Assembly: GCF_017114945.1 (NCBI RefSeq)
Contig: NZ_JABXKQ010000056.1
Span: forward strand, 62,001 to 126,000
Direction: 5' to 3'
DNA: 64,000 bases
Source: Nostoc sp. JL34
Lineage (GTDB): Bacteria; Cyanobacteriota; Cyanobacteriia; Cyanobacteriales; Nostocaceae
This document shows, piece after piece, positions 18,675 to 28,000 of the stretch. The notes beneath the pieces were generated by a model. The model saw only the letters and a program-made list of their open reading frames with translations, made no database searches and had not been told where the DNA came from. The first letter of the stretch is position 1, and every line of letters begins with the position of its first letter. The translations under genes and the position numbers were made by a program.

Positions 18675-19184
18675 ATGGCTTATAAATTGCTGTTTGTCTG
18701 CTTAGGTAACATCTGCCGATCGCCATCGGCAGAAAATATCATGAATCATCTAATTGAGCAGGCTAGCTTGAGCGATGGCTCCGCCGATGCCAAAGGCGAT
18801 CGCATCTTATGTGACTCTGCTGGTACATCTAGTTATCACATTGGTAGCCCACCTGACAGACGTATGAGTGCTGCGGCTGTTACAAAGTTAGGAATTAAAC
18901 TGCGTGGTCGAGCCCGCCAGTTTCAAAAGTCAGACTTTCAAGACTTTGATTTGATTTTGGCGATGGATCAAGAAAATTATGAGAATATCCTCACTCTTGA
19001 TCAAACTAAGCAATATCAACATAAAGTACGTTTGATGTGCGAGTTTTGCTCTCGACATACTCTAAAGGAAGTTCCAGATCCCTATTACGGTGGTCAAGAG
19101 GGATTTAATCAGGTTATTGATTTACTGATCGATGCTTGTGAAGGTCTGCTTATATACGTTAACAGTCAACAAGCAATAATTTAA
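18675..19184 (+). CDS. Low-molecular-weight protein-tyrosine phosphatase
   Basis: About 169 residues. The ATG at 18675 puts the catalytic P-loop FVCLGNICRSPSAE (C9-X5-R15) at the N-terminus, as in the family; an in-frame ATG at 18645 lies in repeat sequence. The general-acid Asp is in VPDPYYGG. Such phosphatases act on phosphotyrosine proteins, including BY-kinases of polysaccharide export, or on arsenate. A short Gly/Ser/Asp stretch (LSDGSADAKGDR), encoded by GC-rich sequence next to a HIP1 site, looks like an extra loop before LCDSAGTSSYH. Confidence 0.92.
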   Translation: MAYKLLFVCLGNICRSPSAENIMNHLIEQASLSDGSADAKGDRILCDSAGTSSYHIGSPPDRRMSAAAVTKLGIKLRGRARQFQKSDFQDFDLILAMDQENYENILTLDQTKQYQHKVRLMCEFCSRHTLKEVPDPYYGGQEGFNQVIDLLIDACEGLLIYVNSQQAII

Positions 19185-19193
19185 AGTTAGGAG

Positions 19194-19230
19194 TTAGGAG
19201 TTAGGAGTTAGGAGTTGGGAGTTGGGAGTT
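19194..19230. repeat. STRR heptamer repeat (GTTAGGA)
   Basis: Five or more head-to-tail copies of GTTAGGA/GTTGGGA between the convergent phosphatase and response-regulator genes. A downstream AACTCCTCACTC stretch (about 19245-19268) is partly complementary and could pair with it. Confidence 0.8.
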
Positions 19231-19273
19231 ACCTGTTCTCTTATTAACTCCTCACTCTTCACTCCTCATTTTT

Positions 19274-19957
19274 TTATTCAACTAAACCATGCTTCATCGC
19301 AAAACGCACTAATTCCGCTCGGTTGCTGGTTGAGGTTTTTCTCAATAAACTGCTAACATACTTTTCGACTGTTCGAGGACTCAGGTGTAGCTGATGACCC
19401 ATTTCAGCATTAGAAAGACCATGAGTTAATAACTCTAAGACTTCCTGTTCTCGATGAGTTAGGGATGAGTGTACATGGGATTTGTGAATTTGAGTGGACA
19501 GAGAATTATGCGCGTCCGCCGCTTTTGTCGAGGGGGGAATGCTCAAACTCTCTTTATGAGAGAAGCGATACTCTGATTGAATAATTTGCGATCGCTCCAA
19601 AAGATTACGGATTGCTGCTGCTAACTCTTCTAGTTCAAAAGGCTTAGGTAAATATAAATCGCATCCTGACTGGTAGCCCATAATTCTTTCCTGCGTCTTA
19701 GTGCGTGCCGTTAATAAAATTACAGGCAATAAACGAAACACTGGTTGTTGACGCACCCGACGCACCAGTTCATAGCCATTCATCCGTGGCATAACGATAT
19801 CCGTGACAATCAAATCAGGATGATACTCATCCACCATAAACAAAGCCTCTTGACCGTCATTAGCCGTGATCACCGAGTAGCCAGACAGTTCAAGATAGTC
19901 GCTAACAGACAGACGAGTGCCCAAATCATCATCCACTACAAGGATCGTCAAGGGCAT
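19274..19957 (-). CDS. NarL/LuxR-type response regulator, Rre1/Ycf29-like
   Basis: A 227-residue two-domain regulator. The receiver domain (1-120) has the acidic cluster VVDDD, phospho-acceptor Asp53 in IVTDIVMPRMNGYE, Thr in LLTAR and Lys105 in LPKPFE. The C-terminal LuxR HTH is LTHREQEVLELLTHGLSNAEMGHQLHLSPRTVEKYVSSLLRK (split here only as one domain). The receiver sequence resembles cyanobacterial Rre1 and its plastid relative Ycf29, a stress and plastoquinone-linked regulator; this orthology comes from memory of the family, not a search. No partner kinase is adjacent. Confidence 0.85.
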   Translation of the reverse strand: MPLTILVVDDDLGTRLSVSDYLELSGYSVITANDGQEALFMVDEYHPDLIVTDIVMPRMNGYELVRRVRQQPVFRLLPVILLTARTKTQERIMGYQSGCDLYLPKPFELEELAAAIRNLLERSQIIQSEYRFSHKESLSIPPSTKAADAHNSLSTQIHKSHVHSSLTHREQEVLELLTHGLSNAEMGHQLHLSPRTVEKYVSSLLRKTSTSNRAELVRFAMKHGLVE

Positions 19958-19984
19958 GGATAATACACCCCTAGCATTTTATTA

Positions 19985-20567
19985 CTCAGAAATTTGCTTC
20001 TATGTACTCCATCAGTGAACACAGACAATAATAGTGTTCTTATGTCTCATACTATGACAGGATTACCAGCTAATGACTGCCTTTAGGGTTTATTTATAAA
20101 GAAAATCTTAAATCTCTAGGATGAGTTAACGAAGTTAAACTCAGCTTTGACTCCCTCTGCTTAGGAGGAATAGAGAGCTTTGTAATTTGTAACAACTCAT
20201 CAATAAGGTAGAGTAAATGTTTATCATAGTGTAAATTATTAACTTAATCAATAATTTCCCAAAAGGTAAGTAAGTATAAATATCTTTTGTTTTTTGTCTC
20301 CGTTAGCGCAGCGTCTCTCTTAGTAGAGTTCTGAACTGAGGCTTCCTCCAGTCAGACTTCTCTGTTTGGCATTAATCCTTAGCCAATCACTAATGATTAT
20401 TGGCGTCAAGTAAATTAGAATTACCAGAAAACTCTTAATTGTGAACTTAGAAAAGCTAAATTAGTGATATACAGTTCAGCGTTTATAGCGATTCTAAGAT
20501 ACGCCCCATAATTCACAAGTCAATCCAAATAATTTTTTAAGTACATTTAAAGCACACAAAATTATCA
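19985..20567. other. Long intergenic region upstream of smpB
   Basis: No coding sequence or RNA gene recognised. It carries one copy of a small dispersed motif (GTTAGCGCAGCGT at 20302-20314), also found at 30500-30512. It must include the promoters of the divergent response-regulator and smpB genes, but no confident -35/-10 pair can be picked. Confidence 0.5.
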
Positions 20568-21035
20568 ATGAGCGACAAGAACGAAGGTTACAAAGTTATT
20601 TGCGACAACCGTCAAGCCCGTTATTTGTATGAAATTCTCGAAACTTACGAAGCTGGAATTGAGTTGACAGGAACAGAGGTGAAGTCGATTCGTGCGGGGA
20701 AAGTCAATCTCCAAGATGGCTATGCTTTACTTCGCAATGGCGAAGCATGGTTGATCAATGTGCATATCTCGCCTTATAACGCTAGTGGACAGTATTTCAA
20801 TCATGAACCACGGCGTACACGCAAGCTGCTGCTGCATCGCCAAGAACTCCGTAAGCTAATTGGCAAAGTAGAACAGCAGGGTTTAACTTTAATACCTTTG
20901 AAAATGTATCTCAAACGAGGCTGGGTAAAAGTGAGTATAGCCCTTGGCAAAGGTAAAAAGCTCCACGATAAGCGAGAAGACCTGAAACGACGCCAAGACC
21001 AGCGTGACATTCAACGGGCAATGAAAAGTTATTAG
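20568..21035 (+). CDS. smpB: SsrA-binding protein SmpB
   Basis: A 155-residue OB-fold protein that delivers tmRNA to stalled ribosomes for trans-translation. Signatures: ICDNRQARYLYEILETYEAGIEL, GTEVKSIRAGKVNLQDGYA, HISPYNASGQYFNHEPRRTRKLLLH and the basic tail KKLHDKREDLKRRQ. The length is typical. No tmRNA gene (ssrA) is recognised in the window. It is a single gene. Confidence 0.97.
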   Translation: MSDKNEGYKVICDNRQARYLYEILETYEAGIELTGTEVKSIRAGKVNLQDGYALLRNGEAWLINVHISPYNASGQYFNHEPRRTRKLLLHRQELRKLIGKVEQQGLTLIPLKMYLKRGWVKVSIALGKGKKLHDKREDLKRRQDQRDIQRAMKSY

Positions 21036-21216
21036 GGGTGAGTGTCAACCAAACTACTACACCAGAGTGAGAAACGGATTGCTGTGAAAACCATATTGTA
21101 TATCCACAGCGTGAGTTATGAAAATGCCTAGTTTATAGCCGCAGATTGATTTTGTTAAGGTTAAAACTCTATACAGTGGTGAGTAACTTCAGACGGCATC
21201 AGGAATTTTCACAATT

Positions 21217-21495
21217 ATGAAAAGTAATTTCATTACAGCTGTTGGCGCTGGCGTTCTCAGCTTGAGTATGGGAATTTTACCCTTAACTCTATCTGCACAG
21301 GCTCAGACAACTACTGATCCCGGAGTGAATACGGCTCCAAGAACGACTACCTCTGATCGCAACGATTTTGATTGGGGTTGGCTAGGATTAATTGGTCTAT
21401 TAGGTTTAGCTGGTTTGGCTGGCAAAAAGCGTGATAACGAACCGACCGCTTATCGCGACCCTAATGCCCCAGGTGCTACCACCTACAGAGACTAG
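21217..21495 (+). CDS. WGxxGxxG family exported protein
   Basis: A 92-residue protein with a Sec signal peptide (hydrophobic core VGAGVLSLSMGILPLTLSAQA, cleavage near AQA-QT). The mature part has a Thr/Asp-rich spacer, then the defining WGWLGLIGLLGLAGLAG helix followed by KKR and a 25-residue hydrophilic tail. The WGxxGxxG block is a C-terminal membrane/sorting-like segment known in cyanobacteria; its processing enzyme is not established. It is a single gene, convergent with ictB across a strong hairpin. Confidence 0.85.
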   Translation: MKSNFITAVGAGVLSLSMGILPLTLSAQAQTTTDPGVNTAPRTTTSDRNDFDWGWLGLIGLLGLAGLAGKKRDNEPTAYRDPNAPGATTYRD

Positions 21496-21528
21496 ACAAT
21501 TCATAATTTATTCATTCAAAATTCAAAA

Positions 21529-21563
21529 GTTGTCAGTTGTTTAGTAAAAAAACAACTGACAAC
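21529..21563. terminator. Bidirectional stem-loop terminator
   Basis: A perfect 14-bp inverted repeat (GTTGTCAGTTGTTT and its complement) around a 7-base loop, lying between the converging WGxxGxxG and ictB genes. The A/T-rich ends give U-runs on either strand. Confidence 0.75.
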
Positions 21564-21571
21564 TACTCATG

Positions 21572-22990
21572 TTAGTTTAGTGTTGGTTCTGAGTTAGATG
21601 AATTTATCTGGTTTTGAGCTAAAGGTGTCCAGTAGCTGGCAATTAAGGCAACAATCAGCCACCAGAGGGTATTGACTTCAGGACGATACCAGACAGTATC
21701 TACGGTGCCATGAGCTAGCATACCCAACAAAATAGCGATCGCTCCAATTAACCAAAATCCCTCTACACTTCTGATTTGTCGCAATCGTCGCACTTGCAGC
21801 AGTGCCGTATTAAATGTGACGATTATTAGCCAGAGAAAGAAGGCTAAACCAACAAAGCCAGTTTCTACAGTCACTTCAAACAATATTGAATAAGCACTCA
21901 AGGCAGTGTAACGAGGGTGTTGGTAGAGAGGATAAACTTTATTAAAAGAGTTGTGACCAGGGCCAATGCCGAAAATCGGGCGATCGCGAATCATCTCAAA
22001 GACAGCATCCCACACATTTCGGCGAAAATTATTACTGCTATCTTTACGGTCGGCAAAAATACTGAAAACTCGCAGGCGCACTGGCTCTACAAATATCACT
22101 GCTAGAAGCAATACGCCAATCAAACCTCCCAAGACAATCGGCAGCGACCAAGTACGCCAAAAACGAGGCATTTCCACGCTTTTCCAATAAACTAGCAATG
22201 CCATCACAGCTAAAACTGCCACTACTAGTCCAATCCAACCGCCACGACTAAAAGTCAGAATTAGGCAGGAAGTATTGACAATTAGCATTGTTAATGCTAG
22301 ACCTTTTTTGAGCCAGCCTTGCCATGCAAAAATTGCCACTAAGCTAAAAATTACTGCTGGTAAGAGGTATCCAGCCAATAAGTTGGGATTGCCTAAATAA
22401 CTATAGACTCTTGTAGTCTTAGACATCGGAGATTCTGGATCAACCCAAGTCGCTAGTGCTGTGGCTCCAAAAAACCATTGCCGCAACCCATATACACTGA
22501 CAATTAACGATACGTGCAGGTAAAGAATGATAATCCACGACCGGAGGCGAGGCGACCTCAATACCCTGGCACAAAGGGCAAATAGTAGCAAATACAAGGT
22601 CAACGTTCCCAAGTCGTTAAGTGCTGCCTTTTTCACTGGTGATAATGCTGTTGCAACTACGGCAACTCCCCAGTAGAGCAATACCAGCAGATGAATGGGA
22701 GTGACTGACGAGACATTTGTTGGTGTTGCTTCATCAGATAAAGTCAACAACAGCCAAAATCCGACACAAGCCACCAACAAAAAACCCACCAACGTACTCG
22801 AAGCAAAAGGTGCAAGGGCGTATATTGAGCTGAGTAAAACAGCTGCGATCGCATCTCCCCACTGGAGCAAGACGCTGGTTTGCCGCCAAGAACTTAACAA
22901 TCCCACCAGAGAACGATGTACATAACTGGTAGCAAAATATTCTTTGAGCGGTAAAGATGATAAAGTAAATCGTTGCCAGACTGAATTCAT
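21572..22990 (-). CDS. ictB: IctB family protein (putative bicarbonate transport-related, Wzy-like)
   Basis: A polytopic membrane protein of about 472 residues, started at the ATG at 22990 (MNSVWQRFTL) because this matches the IctB N-terminus; upstream ATGs at 22999 and 23008 are possible. At least ten hydrophobic helices are seen. Conserved blocks: TPIHLLVLLYWGV, TRVYSYLGNPNLLAGYLLP, LTFSRGGWIGLV, IFADRKDSSNNFRRNVW, FGIGPGHNSFN and HGTVDTVWYRPE. IctB was linked to inorganic carbon accumulation in Synechococcus, but the fold is that of O-antigen ligases/polymerases (Wzy_C), so its true activity is debated. Confidence 0.9.
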   Translation of the reverse strand: MNSVWQRFTLSSLPLKEYFATSYVHRSLVGLLSSWRQTSVLLQWGDAIAAVLLSSIYALAPFASSTLVGFLLVACVGFWLLLTLSDEATPTNVSSVTPIHLLVLLYWGVAVVATALSPVKKAALNDLGTLTLYLLLFALCARVLRSPRLRSWIIILYLHVSLIVSVYGLRQWFFGATALATWVDPESPMSKTTRVYSYLGNPNLLAGYLLPAVIFSLVAIFAWQGWLKKGLALTMLIVNTSCLILTFSRGGWIGLVVAVLAVMALLVYWKSVEMPRFWRTWSLPIVLGGLIGVLLLAVIFVEPVRLRVFSIFADRKDSSNNFRRNVWDAVFEMIRDRPIFGIGPGHNSFNKVYPLYQHPRYTALSAYSILFEVTVETGFVGLAFFLWLIIVTFNTALLQVRRLRQIRSVEGFWLIGAIAILLGMLAHGTVDTVWYRPEVNTLWWLIVALIASYWTPLAQNQINSSNSEPTLN

Positions 22991-23159
22991 AAAAAACATT
23001 GCGATCAATTAGCCTGCCGACGCAGAACTTGGAATTGATCATAATGCCTATGGCTATAAAAAGGTAATAACAGAGATTGCACATCGCGCGATCGCGCTCT
23101 TATTCCTAGCCATCAGCCAATACAAAGTTAAGATAGTCCTTCATGTACTTAGTACAGCT

Positions 23160-23262
23160 TTACGTAAAATCGTGGCGAATTGAGGGTTGAAATTTAAACG
23201 CATAGGTCAGCGCAAAAGCACGTAGAGAATTCGCTACGAATTAATGAAATTATAGATAGAAA
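23160..23262. repeat. Dispersed repeat copy A (about 95 bp)
   Basis: This spacer sequence matches 32797-32892 over about 90 bases at roughly 75 percent identity. Shared blocks include GAATTGAGGGT, GAAATTT, CGCA-AGG and AGAGAATT-GCT-CGA. Both copies lie between genes, just beyond the 3' end of a minus-strand gene (histidine-kinase-like here, rhomboid at the other). No reading frame is shared. Confidence 0.65.
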
Positions 23263-23300
23263 ATACGTCTTTCCCAATCCCCAATCCCCAGTTTCCAAGA

Positions 23301-24860
23301 TTAGACATCGCTAATTGTTTGTGAGGGAGTCGCTAGTTGCAGTGGTAAAGAAAGCACATAACGATATCCTGATTCTGGTGAACCTTGAATCAAAATATGT
23401 CCGCTATGCAATTCTGCCAGTTGACAACTTAGTAATAGACCCAAGCTTTCACGAGAAAGACTTCCATGTGATTTAGCTAAATTTATACCTGAACTAGTAG
23501 CAAAGAAATTTGAGTGGGAATCATTCAAGTTTTTTGAATTGTCCACTGCTACTGATGAAGTATCTGGTTGCTCTTGGTTTTCTGCACGAGTATTGTAAGT
23601 TGCTACCTCACCTGTTAGCTCTAGCAGTGACAAAGAATTGAGACGGAAGTAGGGATCAACCTCAGTTATACCGTCCCCCAGCCAGGGATGGGAAACCCAA
23701 ATAGTAATGTTGAGCGTATCTTCCTTGTAAGAAACATGAATCCGAACAATGCTACCTGTAGCCGAAAGTTGAATCACGCTGAAAACCAGGTGATAGAGGA
23801 TTTGCCGCACCTTGTCTTTATCTAAAGGCCAAATGCGATTGCGTCCCGGTTCTATAGACAGGCGAATATCTTGCTCGCGGCGATTAGCCACTTCTTCTAG
23901 GGTATTGATAGCTTGTTGGCATAGCATTTCAATATCCACGGGAGCTAGATTTAGCACAGTTGAGTTTTCATCCATTGCTCCTAGTTCGGTAATTTCGTTT
24001 ACTAGGGAAAGTAAGTACCGACCACTGTGTTGGATAATCTCTAAATATTCTCTCTGCTTAGTCGTCAAAGGCCCATAAATCTCACGTCCTAAAACACTAG
24101 CCATACCGAGTACAGATGTTAAGGGCGTGCGTAACTCCTGAGTTAGCTGACCCAAAAGTTCCAGCTTCAGTTGCTTGGTAGAAACAGAGTCACTATCTTT
24201 AGTGGCTGCCGTGATTTTAATCTCAGTGTTACGTTCCTCATTGAGTGAAAATATAGGAGCGCTCTTGGGAGTGTTTGATTCGAGTTTCCCTTGCAGGAGT
24301 CGGTTCCGTTCAAATTCACTCATGCTCCAACGAGCGATGATTTGTAAAAATTCAATGTCTCGAGTTGTAAAATTGCGCGGGACTAAATCCATCACCGCCA
24401 ATGCACCCAAACAATGTCCCTCAGCATCAATCAGTGGCGCTCCTAAGTAAGCACGGATACCATAATCCTGCACCAACTTGCTGTTAGCTAGTACTGGATC
24501 TGTCAATTTGTGCGTATCATTAATTACAAAGACTTGCAGGCTCTCTACTACCTGAGTGCAAAATGATTCCCGGCGTAGTAGTTGGCGGCTTTGTGCCAAA
24601 TGATTCATTAATCCTAATCTAGATAAGCCCACCGACGACTTGAACCAGTGGCGTTCTTGATCCACAAATCCCAATATAGAAATTGGTGCTTCCAAAAAAT
24701 GGGCAGCAGTCTGTGTGGCTTCTTCAAAAACCGGAATCGTTTCTGGTTGCCGCAAACCTAAATCTGACAAAGCTTTGAGGCGTTGTTGTTCTCTTGATTC
24801 ATGAGAATCCCAACCATCCTTTAGGGCAAATAATTTGTTTTCAGGCTCTATCATTGCCAC
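23301..24860 (-). CDS. GAF-domain histidine-kinase-like protein lacking the phospho-acceptor His
   Basis: A 519-residue protein. The N-terminal GAF domain spans residues about 30-190 (FLEAPISILGFVDQERHWFKS, YLGAPLIDAEGHCLGALAVMD). The HisKA-like region near 231-295 reads LTQELRTPLTSVLG, where the usual His before ELRTPL is Gln241 (codon CAG at 24140-24138). In the ATPase part the N-box Asn is absent (ILYHLVFSVIQLS) and no G1 DxGxG is seen, although LGLLLSCQLAELHSGHI keeps the G2 outline. It is best read as a pseudokinase: it may sense through GAF and act by protein interaction. ictB lies downstream on the same strand. Confidence 0.85.
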   Translation of the reverse strand: MAMIEPENKLFALKDGWDSHESREQQRLKALSDLGLRQPETIPVFEEATQTAAHFLEAPISILGFVDQERHWFKSSVGLSRLGLMNHLAQSRQLLRRESFCTQVVESLQVFVINDTHKLTDPVLANSKLVQDYGIRAYLGAPLIDAEGHCLGALAVMDLVPRNFTTRDIEFLQIIARWSMSEFERNRLLQGKLESNTPKSAPIFSLNEERNTEIKITAATKDSDSVSTKQLKLELLGQLTQELRTPLTSVLGMASVLGREIYGPLTTKQREYLEIIQHSGRYLLSLVNEITELGAMDENSTVLNLAPVDIEMLCQQAINTLEEVANRREQDIRLSIEPGRNRIWPLDKDKVRQILYHLVFSVIQLSATGSIVRIHVSYKEDTLNITIWVSHPWLGDGITEVDPYFRLNSLSLLELTGEVATYNTRAENQEQPDTSSVAVDNSKNLNDSHSNFFATSSGINLAKSHGSLSRESLGLLLSCQLAELHSGHILIQGSPESGYRYVLSLPLQLATPSQTISDV

Positions 24861-25597
24861 TGCTACCTTAATAATTTCTCGATACTGTAATTGATATAAG
24901 CCCTATTTCTGGGTTATCAATTGCTATTTTTAAGCATTCCCTAATTTTGCCTCTGACAAACAAATTTGGGGCAAAAATTTTTTATCCCTTCCATTAAGCC
25001 GATGATGTGGTATCCGCTAGTTACTAGTTACTGATGCTGAATGTTCTTTATTTAGCACTGGTGTAGTCTTTATTGCTTGAGATTTTGCAATTAGACTGCG
25101 TTAGATTTTGATTCCGCCAGGGTAACCTAATCCTAACGATACAATGCAAAGGGGCTGTCATTCTTTATGTATATAAGGGAAAACTTTTATTGGCATATTC
25201 AAAGTGAATTTACTTAAATTGCTACTATATTAGTGTAATTATTTGTGGACGCTTTTACTGGTAACAGCTAGCACCCAGAGATGACAAATCTAGTACAGGA
25301 TGACGTAAATAGACCAACTATATCCCTATGGGTAAGCAAGCTACAAAATTAGTGAAAAGCTTAGTTGATCAGCTTTTGGAATTTTGAGAGAACTTGGCAG
25401 TGGCAGCTGCAAAGAAGTCTGATGGTAACTTCGGGCGCTCAACTGAACAGGGTGTGATTTTGAATTACCTATAGCGGACTAGATAGTTGATACAAGTCTC
25501 CATCTTATAGATTAAAGCTATTACAATTTCACGCCGAAAATTGTGCAGGCTTTCTATTTTTTCCATCTGAGAAAAAATTTTTTGAGGACAACTGGTA
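24861..25597. other. 737-bp gene-free spacer
   Basis: No frame with credible coding character on either strand. It contains a short hairpin (AAAAGCT...AGCTTTT at 25355-25377) without a T-run. It separates the minus-strand kinase-like gene from the plus-strand DegT gene, so it must contain both promoters. Confidence 0.5.
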
Positions 25598-26791
25598 ATG
25601 AATAAAATGACTATTAGAGTTCCTTTTGTAGATTTAAAGTTACAACACGAACCAATTCAAACGCAATTACAAGATGCAATCCAATCTGTATTGGAACAGG
25701 GAGATTTTATTTTAGGGCAAGCCCTCTCAGATTTTGAAGCAGCATTTGCGGCAGTGTCTGGGGCAGAATATGGAGTTGGTGTGGCATCAGGAACAGATGC
25801 GATCGCTCTCGGATTGCAAGCGTGTAATATTGGTGCTGGTGATGAAGTAATTTTACCAGCAAACACTTTTGTCGCAACATTGATTGGTGTGCTACGCGCT
25901 GGTGCCAAGCCAATTCTGGTAGATTGCGATCGCCAAACAGCTTTAATTGACTTAAGAGAAGCAGCAAAGGCAATTACGCCTCAGACCAAAGCAATTATCC
26001 CAGTGCATCTTTATGGTCAGATGGTATCTCCACGCGATCTAGTGAACTTTGCCGATACTTACAGACTACTAATTTTTGAAGATGCAGCCCAAGCACACCT
26101 CGCCCAAAGAGACGGATATCACGCTGGTTCAGTAGGAGTAGCAGCAGCTTTTAGTTTCTATCCCAGCAAAAATTTGGGCGCATTTGGCGATGGAGGAATG
26201 CTGCTGACACGAGATTCAGATGTAGCCCAGAAAATGGTGCGCTTGCGAAATTATGGTGCATCGCAAAAGTATTTTCATACTGAAGCAGGTACAAATAGCC
26301 GCTTGGATACTTTGCAAGCAGCTGTCTTGCAGCAGAAACTACCATATTTACCACAGTGGAATCGCGATCGCCTGACTATTGCCCAGCAGTATGATAACGA
26401 ACTAGCACCCTTGGCAACTGCTGGCATTATCCCTATGGAAAACCAAAGTGATACAGGACATGTGTATCATCTTTATGTGATTAAAGTTGATGATTCTTGC
26501 CCTATAGAACGCCAGCAACTCCAGGAAAAACTCACAGAGGCGGGAATTCAAACAGGCATTCACTACCCAATTCCTTGTCATCTCCAGCCAGCATTTACCA
26601 ACTTAGGCTATCAACTGGGAGATTTTCCCCAAGCAGAGAAGTTGTCAAAGCAAATATTATCATTACCGATGTATCCTGGTTTGAGTAGTAGCCAAGTTAA
26701 AGAAGTTGTAGCAGCGATCGCTCATGCAGTCTCAACAATTTCTCAGGCAGATGAACCCTCGCCTGCTGACCTTAGTAGCGTAATAGCCTAA
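25598..26791 (+). CDS. DegT/DnrJ/EryC1/StrS family sugar aminotransferase
   Basis: A 397-residue PLP enzyme of fold type I that installs an amino group on a nucleotide-linked keto sugar. Conserved blocks: VPFVDLKLQHEPI, GVASGTDAIALGLQA, EVILPANTFVAT, PVHLYGQMV, EDAAQAHLA, the PLP-lysine motif SFYPSKNLGAFGDGGM, and NSRLDTLQAAVL. A second ATG three codons in is also possible. It precedes the exosortase gene by 135 bases on the same strand and probably supplies an amino sugar for the surface polysaccharide exported by the following genes. Confidence 0.92.
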   Translation: MNKMTIRVPFVDLKLQHEPIQTQLQDAIQSVLEQGDFILGQALSDFEAAFAAVSGAEYGVGVASGTDAIALGLQACNIGAGDEVILPANTFVATLIGVLRAGAKPILVDCDRQTALIDLREAAKAITPQTKAIIPVHLYGQMVSPRDLVNFADTYRLLIFEDAAQAHLAQRDGYHAGSVGVAAAFSFYPSKNLGAFGDGGMLLTRDSDVAQKMVRLRNYGASQKYFHTEAGTNSRLDTLQAAVLQQKLPYLPQWNRDRLTIAQQYDNELAPLATAGIIPMENQSDTGHVYHLYVIKVDDSCPIERQQLQEKLTEAGIQTGIHYPIPCHLQPAFTNLGYQLGDFPQAEKLSKQILSLPMYPGLSSSQVKEVVAAIAHAVSTISQADEPSPADLSSVIA

Positions 26792-26866
26792 AGTTAATTC
26801 ATGCCTAATGTGCGTCTCAAATTAGACATTTTTTCGTTAGATTGTCATTTATTCTTTCTTCTTTGC

Positions 26867-26897
26867 TAATGACTAATGACTAATGACTAATGATCAA
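26867..26897. repeat. STRR heptamer repeat (TAATGAC)
   Basis: About four copies of TAATGAC in the DegT-exosortase spacer, the complement of the TCATTAG family elsewhere in the window. Confidence 0.8.
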
Positions 26898-26926
26898 TCA
26901 CCAAAGTTTTTGAATTACTTAAAATC

Positions 26927-27820
26927 ATGGTACTCCGGCAACAGGTTAAAAACATCAACGCATCAGGCTTGTTAAATATAGCTATTTTAGGCGTTTTGCT
27001 GCTACTTTATGCTCCTATATTGCTACATTGGTTGGATGGTTGGCTGCACAAAAATATCAGTACAGAACATGAATATTTCAGCCACGGGATTATTGGTTTA
27101 CCATTTGCTACTTATCTGGGCTGGATGAACCGGAAAAAGTGGAAACGTTTGCCAGATACCATCCATCCTTTGGGCGCTATTTTATTGTTATTAGGAGCAA
27201 TTTTTTATCTTAGCGGTGTTACAGAATGGGTTAACCTTTCCTTGCCCGTTATATTAGTAGGATTATGTTTGTGGTTTAAGGGAATATCAGGTTTGCGATT
27301 GCAAGGATTTCCCCTGCTACTAGTATTTTTGGCAACCCCAACAGCATTACCCTATCTTATTGCTCCCTATAGCTTGCCTCTCCAAAGCTTCATCGCTGGC
27401 ACAGCAGGCTTCATACTGAATCAATTTGGGATGGAAGTAACCGTGGATGAGATAAATCTCTATGTGGGAGGACGGATTGTAGAAGTTGCGCCCTATTGTG
27501 CGGGGCTAAAAATGCTGTTTACTACTCTTTACGTTGGCTTGATGCTGCTTTATTGGACAGACGCTTTGTCTTCACGCCGCACAACTATATCGTTTTTATC
27601 TCTTGCTGCGATCGTTAGTACTAGTGCCAATATCATTCGTAATACCTTACTGACTTTCTTTCACGGTACAGGTCAAGAAGCGGCTTTTAAATGGCTGCAT
27701 GAGGGTTGGGGTGGTGATCTCTACTCTGCTTGTATGCTGGTATCATTAGTACCCTTACTCAATTGGATTAATAGCTATTTTTCAGCATCTCTAGAAACTG
27801 AGCAAGAAGCAGAAAGTTGA
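26927..27820 (+). CDS. crtB: Cyanoexosortase B
   Basis: A 297-residue polytopic transpeptidase of the exosortase/archaeosortase family, with about eight membrane helices. The catalytic triad can be placed as Cys191 (VAPYCAGLKML), Arg238 (SANIIRNTLL) and a His, most likely 258 (WLHEGWGG). Exosortases cut PEP-CTERM tails at the inner membrane and transfer the protein to the cell surface or glycan. The partner gene follows after 180 bases and a predicted substrate (35794) lies 8 kb away. The symbol crtB follows cyanoexosortase naming and is not phytoene synthase. Confidence 0.88.
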   Translation: MVLRQQVKNINASGLLNIAILGVLLLLYAPILLHWLDGWLHKNISTEHEYFSHGIIGLPFATYLGWMNRKKWKRLPDTIHPLGAILLLLGAIFYLSGVTEWVNLSLPVILVGLCLWFKGISGLRLQGFPLLLVFLATPTALPYLIAPYSLPLQSFIAGTAGFILNQFGMEVTVDEINLYVGGRIVEVAPYCAGLKMLFTTLYVGLMLLYWTDALSSRRTTISFLSLAAIVSTSANIIRNTLLTFFHGTGQEAAFKWLHEGWGGDLYSACMLVSLVPLLNWINSYFSASLETEQEAES

Positions 27821-28000
27821 ACTGGGGACTGGGGAGTTGGGAGACAAGGAAAATAACCCATGCCCAATGCATATATATCAAGGTTTCCACACATGAATGG
27901 CCTTTCTGATTGGAAAGTATTAGGTAGATTGTCAATATTACTGAACCCACAGTGTTATTTTATAAAGTAAAATTTTGCCTAAGTATTGCAAATTTTACTG

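Noticed and set aside
26927-27820. Reading crtB as phytoene synthase
   Set aside because: The protein is a polytopic membrane enzyme with the exosortase Cys/Arg/His pattern and lacks the DxxxD motifs of phytoene synthase.
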